Below are positions 6,299-11,913 of a stretch of DNA of 11,913 nt, piece after piece. Origin of the DNA: JBFELO01 sp041552055. GTDB taxonomy: Bacteria > Acidobacteriota > Thermoanaerobaculia > Thermoanaerobaculales > Sulfomarinibacteraceae. Below the pieces are notes generated by a model. That model was not told the DNA's origin and made no database searches. It saw only the letters and a program-made list of their open reading frames with translations. A program made the position numbers and the translations under genes. The DNA is taken from NCBI GenBank assembly GCA_041552055.1, contig JBFELO010000138.1:1-11913 (forward strand), read 5' to 3'. Positions within the stretch are counted from its first letter, which is position 1; the number at the start of each line of letters is the position of its first letter.

Positions 6299-8926
6299 AT
6301 GCCGATCTTGCCGCTGATGAAAAGCTCGATTCGGGCCCTGACACGGACGGAAGCGCTCGACAGGCAGCTCGATGAAGAGCTGCAGAGCTACCTCGAACTC
6401 CTGATAGACGAGAAGGTCAGGAACGGTTCGGACCCGAGCGAAGCCCGGCGCGAGGCGTTGATGGAACTCGGTGGCGCCGAGCAGGTGAAGGCAGCGGTTC
6501 GTGAGACCAGGCACGGAGCCGCCATTGACTCTCTCCTGCGTGACATCCGGCACGCGGTGCGGATGATGCGAACCGCGCCCGGTTTCACAGTCGTGGTCGT
6601 GCTCACGCTTGCCCTCGGTATCGGCGCCAACACGGCGCTGTTCAGCACGGTGAATGCGGCACTGATTCGCGACATCCCGTTTCCCGATCCAGATCGGCTG
6701 GTGGCCGGGGACAAGGCCCGCGGCGGAGTTCCCGTGGGGCCCGTGTCGAGGCTCGACTACTTCGATATCAGTGATTCCGCGACGTCGTTCGACGGCCTTG
6801 CCGCGTGGGTCGCGGGCGAGGTCACCGTCACGGGTGAGGCGGCGCCCGAGGTCGTGGGTATCATGCTGGCGACCTGGAACCTGCTTCCGGTCCTCGGCGT
6901 GGATCCGATCGTCGGACGCAACTTCCTGCGCGAGGAGGAGCTGGAGGGCGGCAGCGAATCGGCGCTGATCAGCCACCGTTTGTGGCAGAGCAGGTTCGGC
7001 GGGCATCAGGACGTCGTGGGCAGGAAGCTCTTCCTCAACGGCGAGCCGCGCACGATCGTCGGGGTCACCCCGGCCGGATTCCGATTCATGGCCGACGTCG
7101 ACCTGTGGATCCCAGTGGAGCGAGGCGATTACTTCCTGGATCCCCAGCGCGACTCGCACAGCCTCCGTCTGGTGGGTCGGCTCAAACCGGGAGTCTCTCT
7201 CGCCCAGGCGCAGGGCGAGGTCGACAGCATCGCCGCGGCGCTCGAGCAACGGTACCCCGACACCAACAAGGGCAAGGGAGTCTTGCTCTACAACCTGCAG
7301 CGGTACATGGTGGGAGATGCTCGAACGAGCCTCTACCTGCTGATGACGACGACCGCTCTGGTGCTGCTCATTGCCTGCGGCAACGTCGCAGGGCTGCTCC
7401 TTGCGCGCGGTCAGCGGCGGATGCAGGAGATGGCCATGCGATCCGCGTTGGGGGCACCTCGAAAACGTTTGCTTCGACAGCTCGTAACCGAGAGTGTTTT
7501 CATGACCCTGGTAGCGGGGCTCGCCGGCATCGCCGTGGCGATGCTCTTTCAGAAGCTCCTGCTGCAGCTGCTGCCGCTTGGTCGCCCGGGGTTGCCGGAA
7601 CCGTCTCTCGATGCCACGGTGCTGCTGTTCACATTGCTGATGTCGGTCCTGGCGGGGGCGGCGGTGGGGGTGATCCCCGCCCTGCGGGCGACCTCGTACA
7701 ACCCTTGGGAGGAACTCAGGGCTGGCTCGAGGGTGTCCGGAGGCAGCAGGGCGAGCCGGGCGCGAATCCTGCTGGTCGTGGCGCAGGTGGCGATCTCGGT
7801 CGTGCTGCTCGTCGGGTCAGGCCTGCTGATCCAGACGATGGTCCGCCTGACGACGGCCGATCTTGGATTCGAACCGCAGAACTTGCTGGCAGGCAAGGTC
7901 GGCATGCGCGCCGCGGTGTACGAATCCGCGGAGGAACGCAGCGCGTTCTTCACCACCCTCGTTGAACGTGTCGAGACGTTGCCAGGAGTCATGCGAGCCT
8001 CCACCATCAGCAAGCTGCCGATCGCCTCTCCCATGACGGACTGGCCGATCTGGCACGCCGATGAGCCGCGGCCGGCGTCCGGCGAAGCGGAGTTGGCGCT
8101 GGCGCGGTGGACGACACCAGGTTACTTCGAGACCATGAGCATCCCACTTCTCAGGGGCCGCGACATCGCGACCACCGATGGTCCCGAGGCGGCCAAGGTC
8201 CTGGTCATCAGCGAGGCCGTCGCCGACGGCCTCTTCCCCGGACAGGACGCCGTCGGTCGGATGGTGAAGCTCGGGTGGACCGACGATGTGTACGAAATCG
8301 TGGGCATCGTCGGAGACGCCAGGCTGGATGGCGTTCGTTCGGACTTCTACTGGGCCATGTACATGGCGTCGGCTCAGATGAGCTCGACCTTTCAGTGGCT
8401 GGTGGTGAGAACGAGCGGCGACCCACTCCTCGTCGTGGACTCGGTTCGAGGAATCCTCCACGACATGGATCGCGATGTGGTCTTCGCGGATCCGAGGTCC
8501 ATGACCTCGATCATCGGGTCCAACCTGTCCGCACAAAGGACCGTGACGACCTCCCTGGGAGTCCTGGCGGGAATCGCCCTCCTGCTGACATCGATCGGTC
8601 TCTATGGAGTGCTCGCGTTTCACGTCAATCAGCGAATGGGCGAGTTCGGGACTCGAGTCGCGCTCGGGGCCCCGATGCCACAGCTGATGTCTTCGGTCCT
8701 GGCGCGGGGCAGCCGGATGGTCGGCGCCGGCCTGCTGGTCGGGATCTTCATGTCGGTCGTGGGCACTCGGGTGGTGCGGGAGCTCCTGTTCGAAACCGAT
8801 CCGCTCGACCCCGCTGTCTTCCTGGGCGCGGCGGCTTTCTTGGGCAGCATCGCCCTCGTCGCGTGCGTCCTGCCGGCGTGGCGGGCCGCCCACGTCAACC
8901 CAATGGAGACACTGCGGAAGGAATAG
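6299..8926 (+). CDS. ADOP-family permease: duplicated MacB/FtsX ABC permease without ATPase
   Basis: 875 residues from ATG at 6299, with GGAGAAG (6288-6294) directly after the padR stop. Architecture: a cytoplasmic helical N-terminal segment (~1-80) with LDRQLDEELQSYLELL; TM1 ~96-120 in APGFTVVVVLTLALGIGANTALFS; first periplasmic MacB domain ~125-340; FtsX core with TMs ~344-368, ~395-417 and ~440-462; second half with TM ~488-512, second MacB domain ~515-745, and TMs ~752-776, ~805-823 and ~840-862. The FtsX signature appears twice: ARGQRRMQEMAMRSALGAPR (369-388) and FHVNQRMGEFGTRVALGAP (774-792). It ends in the usual NPMETLRKE. It fits TIGR03434 in length and order. MacB-like permeases transmit force from a cytoplasmic ATPase to export factors, but no ATPase gene is present here, hence 'orphan'. 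The substrate is unknown. It is co-transcribed with padR. Confidence 0.94.
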   Translation: MPILPLMKSSIRALTRTEALDRQLDEELQSYLELLIDEKVRNGSDPSEARREALMELGGAEQVKAAVRETRHGAAIDSLLRDIRHAVRMMRTAPGFTVVVVLTLALGIGANTALFSTVNAALIRDIPFPDPDRLVAGDKARGGVPVGPVSRLDYFDISDSATSFDGLAAWVAGEVTVTGEAAPEVVGIMLATWNLLPVLGVDPIVGRNFLREEELEGGSESALISHRLWQSRFGGHQDVVGRKLFLNGEPRTIVGVTPAGFRFMADVDLWIPVERGDYFLDPQRDSHSLRLVGRLKPGVSLAQAQGEVDSIAAALEQRYPDTNKGKGVLLYNLQRYMVGDARTSLYLLMTTTALVLLIACGNVAGLLLARGQRRMQEMAMRSALGAPRKRLLRQLVTESVFMTLVAGLAGIAVAMLFQKLLLQLLPLGRPGLPEPSLDATVLLFTLLMSVLAGAAVGVIPALRATSYNPWEELRAGSRVSGGSRASRARILLVVAQVAISVVLLVGSGLLIQTMVRLTTADLGFEPQNLLAGKVGMRAAVYESAEERSAFFTTLVERVETLPGVMRASTISKLPIASPMTDWPIWHADEPRPASGEAELALARWTTPGYFETMSIPLLRGRDIATTDGPEAAKVLVISEAVADGLFPGQDAVGRMVKLGWTDDVYEIVGIVGDARLDGVRSDFYWAMYMASAQMSSTFQWLVVRTSGDPLLVVDSVRGILHDMDRDVVFADPRSMTSIIGSNLSAQRTVTTSLGVLAGIALLLTSIGLYGVLAFHVNQRMGEFGTRVALGAPMPQLMSSVLARGSRMVGAGLLVGIFMSVVGTRVVRELLFETDPLDPAVFLGAAAFLGSIALVACVLPAWRAAHVNPMETLRKE

Positions 8927-8996
8927 CCGCCTTGCGCGGCATCGACGTGTCGCGCTTCTTCTGACCGCTCGGTACGACGCACCTCACGGTGTACCG
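8926..8996 (+). other. Two small hairpins downstream of the ADOP gene
   Basis: A 5-bp stem GCCGC/GCGGC (8926-8930 and 8936-8940) begins at the last base of the stop codon and could weakly terminate transcription; a pyrimidine stretch CTTCTTCT follows only at about 8956. A second structure at 8970-8996 pairs CGGTA with TACCG and CACC with GGTG around a TCAC loop, with a 5-base bulge. It lies about 95 bases before the SnoaL-like gene. Neither is diagnostic. Confidence 0.25.
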
Positions 8997-9088
8997 ATCG
9001 CCTGTCGGAGAGGCCCCGGCCCGTGTTCGAATGCGCGCGAGGAAATCGTGCGCGGCTTTCGGTGTTTTCCCTCTCGAGGAGGCGAAGG

Positions 9089-9442
9089 ATGAGCCAGTTT
9101 GCTTCCCTTTTTCGAGCGATCGACACCAAGGACGCCGAGGCGTTCGTGGGACACCTGACCGAGGACGCCGTGTTCAGCTACGGCAGCCAGCCCGCGGTCG
9201 AAGGCCGTACGGCGATCCGCGACGTTGTCGCGGCGTTCTTCGACATGTTCGCCGGGCTCGAGCACCGCATCGCGGATGTCCACGAGGTCGCACCAGATCG
9301 CGCGGTCGTCGAGGGTTACGTGACCTACAGCCGTAACGGCAAGCCGCGGGTCACCCTCCCGTTCGCGAATACCTTCAGGCTCCGCGACGGCAAGATCAGG
9401 GATTATCGGATCTACATCGATCCATCGCCGCTCGCGGGCTGA
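9089..9442 (+). CDS. SnoaL/NTF2-like fold protein
   Basis: 117 residues from ATG at 9089, 6 bases after a consensus AGGAGG (9077-9082); an earlier in-frame ATG at 9023 has no such site and would add an Arg-rich, non-family segment. The order of elements is that of a single SnoaL-like domain. A first helix (SQFASLFRAIDTKDAEAFVGHL) is followed by the strand DAVFSYGSQPAVEGRTAIRDVVAAFFDMF. Then come strands HRIADVHEVAPDRAVVEGYVTYS, RVTLPFANTFRLRDGKI and RDYRIYIDPSPL. The fold forms a cone-shaped pocket used by small-molecule isomerases, cyclases and many binding proteins; no dedicated catalytic residue can be assigned. It is cytoplasmic with no signal. It starts 162 bases after ADOP, so it is probably a separate unit. 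Confidence 0.88.
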   Translation: MSQFASLFRAIDTKDAEAFVGHLTEDAVFSYGSQPAVEGRTAIRDVVAAFFDMFAGLEHRIADVHEVAPDRAVVEGYVTYSRNGKPRVTLPFANTFRLRDGKIRDYRIYIDPSPLAG

Positions 9443-9550
9443 GGGCGAGGACCTGTAGCGCCCGCCACCGGGCCCGGTTTGACGCCTCGGGCCGTTGCTC
9501 TCTCCCGGCGTCGCAGTCACTGTGCTCCTCCCGGTCACATGCCCACGTCG

Positions 9551-9683
9551 TGTCATGGTGAGCGAGGCCGGCACTCGAGCATCAGAGTGCCGGGCGAGTC
9601 GAGGGGTCTGGTTGGGGGGATACAGAGGCTGCGGCTTTGCCCCCGCCCAGATCCTTCATTCGCTGCGCTCATTCAGAATGACA
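9551..9683. repeat. REP-like imperfect palindromic intergenic repeat pair
   Basis: Two modules face each other. The left (about 9551-9610) starts TGTCATGGTGAGCGAGGCC and ends GAGTCGAGGGGTCTGG. The right (9648-9683) read in reverse starts TGTCATTCTGAATGAGCG and ends AATGAAGGATCTG. They share TGTCAT..TGA at the outer end and a GGRTCTG-type inner end, so the whole can fold as one long arm. The left module has its own perfect 9-bp stem CCGGCACTC/GAGTGCCGG (9568-9576 and 9585-9593). The pattern 'TGTCATnCTGAGCGnAGCGAAGGATCTG' is a familiar dispersed intergenic repeat in many GC-rich bacterial genomes. Copy number in this genome cannot be seen. Confidence 0.6.
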
Positions 9684-9723
9684 GATGGGGCCTCGTGCTC
9701 GGGCGACAGGAGAGGAGGTATCG

Positions 9724-9759
9724 GAGGTGACCCCGCCAGAACCGGCGGGACAGCACCTC
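9724..9759 (+). promoter_or_regulatory. Two-part hairpin before the O-antigen ligase-like gene
   Basis: The outer arms GAGGTG (9724-9729) and CACCTC (9754-9759) enclose the inner arms CCCGCC (9732-9737) and GGCGGG (9744-9749) with loop AGAACC. This gives 12 base pairs interrupted by a small internal loop. It lies just before the candidate -10, so it may be an operator or an upstream terminator rather than a leader structure. Confidence 0.4.
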
Positions 9760-9762
9760 GGT

Positions 9763-9771
9763 TGCTACACT
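9763..9771 (+). promoter_or_regulatory. Candidate extended -10 of the O-antigen ligase-like gene
   Basis: TGCTACACT fits an extended -10 (TGnTAnAnT; 4 of 6 core matches) and lies 38 bases before the ATG at 9810. The -35 position falls in the GC-rich arm of the hairpin and shows no match, so an activator or the extended -10 alone would have to suffice. Confidence 0.4.
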
Positions 9772-9809
9772 GCTTTGAGCGCCCTGAGCGACTCCGGGAG
9801 AGATGCCAG

Positions 9810-11913
9810 ATGACCACGCCTCGCGCCACGCCCCGCATCGAAGCGATCAGCGAGGGGATCATCGAGGCCGGCTGGTTGCTCGCACTGGGCCTGGTGCCGC
9901 TCTTCTTCAACATCTACAGCAGCCGGTCCTACGAGCCCGACAAGGTGGCTCTGCTGCGTTCGCTCGGGGTGGTCATGGTCGGGGCCTGGGCGTGGAAGGT
10001 GGCGTGCGGCGGCCGGCCGTTCCGCCCCGCGGGCCTCGCTGAAGAGACTCCCTGTGATGAGAAGACAGGTGCCGGTCGGAGCGTTCCGCGGGCGTGCCGG
10101 GAGGCGCCCACCCTCCCGCTGGTGTTGATGCTCGGCGTCTCGCTCGTGGTGGGATCGATGCTCTCCATCGACCCGCGGCTGAGCTGGCTCGGTTCGTACG
10201 CCCGCGCACAGGGTGCCTGGACCCAGCTCGCCTACCTGGCCGTGTTCGGGCTGGCGGCTGCACACCTCCGGACCGCGGCACAGTGGCGACGCGTCACGTC
10301 GGTGGTGGTCACAGCCAGCGCGGCGGTTTCGGTCTACGCGCTCTTCCAGGCGTTCGGAATGGACCCGGTGGAGACCACACGGCACGGGACGCGCGTTCAC
10401 TCGTCGCTCGGCAACTCGATCTTCCTGGGCGGCTATCTCCTGATGGTCGTCTTCGTGACGGTCGTCGAGCTGGGCCGGCACCTGACCATGCTGCGTGCCG
10501 CGTCCGAGGGCAATGCCCCGAGATCCGGAGAACACGCATGGATTCCCGTGTTGCGTGTGACCGTGCTCGCGACAGCGGTGGCCCTTCAACTCGTGACCCT
10601 GGTGTTGACGAAGAGCCGCGGCCCCTTTCTCGGCCTCCTGGCAGGAGGCTACGTCTTCGTCCTGCTCGTACTTCTGTTGGCGCGCCGATCCGTCGCCGAT
10701 CCTGCGGTCGACACTCGACGCTCGCGAGTCATCAGGTGGGCGGTGCCGGCGACCGCCGCGGCGGCGCTGCTCGGGGTGCTGCTGCTGATCGCGCTCAACG
10801 CGGGAAGCTCGCCCCTCTCGAGGTTCCGAGAATCTCGTCACATCGGCCGGTTGGTGAGCGTCCTCGACCCCGAATCCCGCACCATCCAGGTGAGGCTGTT
10901 CATCTGGCGGGGAGTGGCCGACCTGTTGGCGTCGGATGAGCCCCTGATCTTTCCAGACGGGAAGGGTGATCCATTCCACGGCCTTCGTCCGGTGATCGGG
11001 AATGGCCCCGAGACCTTTGCCATTGCCGTGAACCGGTTCGTCTCGCCGCGCCTCGGCCAGCTCGAGGATCGGGGCGCGACCCCCGACCGCGCCCACAACG
11101 AGGCGTTCGATCTGGTGGTGATGCAGGGCATACTCGGCGTGATCATCTGGCTTGGTGTCCTGGGCACGGCGATCGGCGGCGGGTTGCGAAAACTGGAGAT
11201 GATCGACCCTCGCCGCGAGACGGCACGGTTCTGGCTGGTGTTCCTGGGCGCGTCGGCCGTGGGAGCGGCGGCACCGTGGTTGGCGAGCGGCGAGCTGACG
11301 CTTTCCGGCGTCGGTCTCTCGCTCGGTCTCGTCCTCGGCCTCGCCCTCTTCGTGACCCTCCAGTCGCTGCTCCGCTCGCGACAGGGTACCGCTCCGAGCC
11401 GTGCATCCACGGTCGATGCGCTTGTGGTCGCGTTGCTCGCGACCCTCGTGGCGCACACGGTCGAGGTGCAGGTAGGCATCGCCGTCACCACGACCCGGCT
11501 GTACTTCTGGTTCTCGACGGCTGTGCTGGTGGTGCTGGCTCGAGGCTGGCTGATCGCCGGGGAGGGGAAGGCGGCAGAACCGACCAAGTCGGGTTCAGCG
11601 GTTCGCTCGAAGGCCGCGTCAGGCAAGCGGGCGTCGGCGAATCGGCACGGTCAAGGATCGCAATACCGCGTGATCTCCGAGGCTGCCGTGACCGCGATGC
11701 TGACAGGAGCGCTGTGCCTCCCGTGGGTCTACAGCATGACCACGGGACCGAAGGGCGGGTCGACGGTCGGCGCCGTGCTCGCCACCTCCTGGATGGGCAG
11801 GGACGGAGCGTCGGGAGCCGGCGGATTCCCGGTGCTGGTGTGGCTCGTCGTGACCACGGTGCTGGTGGCCTGGATGCTCGGCACGCCCGCCGACTCCCGG
11901 GGAACGGGACCTC
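9810..11913 (+). CDS. O-antigen ligase/polymerase-family (Wzy/WaaL-like) membrane protein, C-terminus beyond the window
   Basis: The frame is open from ATG 9810 to the last base, giving 701 residues with no stop. GGGAG (9796-9800) serves as ribosome site; the ATG at 9803 is in another, short frame. The protein is polytopic, with hydrophobic segments near 22-36, 51-66, 101-118, 136-151, 162-182, 201-221, 248-266, 271-291, 310-330, 436-458, 473-490, 498-521, 535-555, 562-583, 625-642 and 674-691. The Wzy_C core is recognisable by HSSLGNSIFLGGYL (197-210), LTKSRGPFLGLLAGG (266-280), the loop IQVRLFIWRGVADLL (359-373), and PVIGNGPETFAIAVNRF (394-410). It closes with TPDRAHNEAFDLVVMQGILG (424-443), in which R427, H429 and E431 are the usual key residues. 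The family ligates or polymerises undecaprenyl-linked glycans, or glycosylates proteins, on the periplasmic side. A basic, low-complexity loop (587-618) is probably cytosolic. Whether a TPR tail follows cannot be seen. Confidence 0.88.
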   Translation, partial: MTTPRATPRIEAISEGIIEAGWLLALGLVPLFFNIYSSRSYEPDKVALLRSLGVVMVGAWAWKVACGGRPFRPAGLAEETPCDEKTGAGRSVPRACREAPTLPLVLMLGVSLVVGSMLSIDPRLSWLGSYARAQGAWTQLAYLAVFGLAAAHLRTAAQWRRVTSVVVTASAAVSVYALFQAFGMDPVETTRHGTRVHSSLGNSIFLGGYLLMVVFVTVVELGRHLTMLRAASEGNAPRSGEHAWIPVLRVTVLATAVALQLVTLVLTKSRGPFLGLLAGGYVFVLLVLLLARRSVADPAVDTRRSRVIRWAVPATAAAALLGVLLLIALNAGSSPLSRFRESRHIGRLVSVLDPESRTIQVRLFIWRGVADLLASDEPLIFPDGKGDPFHGLRPVIGNGPETFAIAVNRFVSPRLGQLEDRGATPDRAHNEAFDLVVMQGILGVIIWLGVLGTAIGGGLRKLEMIDPRRETARFWLVFLGASAVGAAAPWLASGELTLSGVGLSLGLVLGLALFVTLQSLLRSRQGTAPSRASTVDALVVALLATLVAHTVEVQVGIAVTTTRLYFWFSTAVLVVLARGWLIAGEGKAAEPTKSGSAVRSKAASGKRASANRHGQGSQYRVISEAAVTAMLTGALCLPWVYSMTTGPKGGSTVGAVLATSWMGRDGASGAGGFPVLVWLVVTTVLVAWMLGTPADSRGTGP

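Larger units (their letters stand above)
9443..9809. other. Intergenic region with REP-like repeat and structured element, no gene seen
   Basis: The gap of about 370 bases begins with a small hairpin GCCCG/CGGGC (9460-9464 and 9469-9473) followed by CCGGTTT, a weak terminator candidate for the SnoaL-like gene. It then holds the palindromic repeat (9551-9683), a G-rich run near 9614-9619, the hairpin 9724-9759 and a candidate -10 at 9763-9771. Open frames here on either strand, such as the minus-strand one ending in NERSE near 9656, are readings of the repeat and lack ribosome sites or domains. Confidence 0.55.

Noticed and set aside
9656..9913. Minus-strand open frame of 85 codons ending in NERSE.
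   Set aside because: The end is a translation of the REP-like repeat, and the rest is antisense to the start of the O-antigen ligase-like gene; no ribosome site.
9765..11456. A 563-codon open frame on the minus strand, rich in His, Arg, Gln and Asp.
   Set aside because: It is the antisense of the membrane protein gene at 9810-11913. That plus-strand frame encodes recognisable Wzy_C motifs and transmembrane segments, while the minus frame has low-complexity composition typical of a shadow frame in GC-rich DNA.
1..11913. Possible defence system, prophage, CRISPR array or integrative element.
   Set aside because: No nuclease, helicase, reverse transcriptase, integrase, toxin-antitoxin pair, regularly spaced repeats or tRNA-derived attachment site was seen.

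Overview
The window is GC-rich, about two thirds G+C by eye, and carries nine protein-coding genes, two of them cut by the window edges. The best lineage clue is the adjacent pair at 5955-8926. It consists of a short PadR-family regulator of the acidobacterial type followed 11 bases later by an 'acidobacterial duplicated orphan permease' (ADOP: two MacB/FtsX halves in one chain, no ATPase). That pairing is characteristic of Acidobacteriota and close relatives, so I infer a chromosomal segment from that phylum. I see no rRNA, tRNA, CRISPR array, transposase or phage gene.

Layout, left to right. (1) The start of an exported metallo-beta-lactamase-fold protein, minus strand, cut at base 1. (2) A secreted CocE/NonD-type alpha/beta-hydrolase, minus strand, 482-2323. 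(3) A divergent gap with an AT-rich island and a Fur-box-like palindrome, then a secreted CHRD-domain protein (2616-3119) with a clear terminator. (4) A predicted lipoprotein serine hydrolase of the beta-lactamase/penicillin-binding-protein family (3388-4920) behind a TTGACA promoter. (5) A convergent 1-Cys peroxiredoxin (5016-5651, minus), separated from (4) by a perfect 12-bp hairpin. (6) The padR-ADOP operon (5955-8926), preceded by a perfect 10-bp inverted repeat that is probably the PadR operator. (7) A small SnoaL/NTF2-like protein (9089-9442). (8) A 367-base gap with a REP-like inverted repeat and a structured element. (9) A large membrane protein of the O-antigen ligase/polymerase family, from 9810 and open through the right edge.

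Apart from padR-ADOP these look like single-gene transcription units. What they share is location: four of the first five genes encode exported proteins (two or three of them hydrolases), followed by inner-membrane proteins. They do not form an evident pathway. I found no convincing new multi-gene system. The observations most worth following are regulatory (the Fur-like box and the PadR dyad), plus the unusual tail of the CocE protein and the palindromic repeat.
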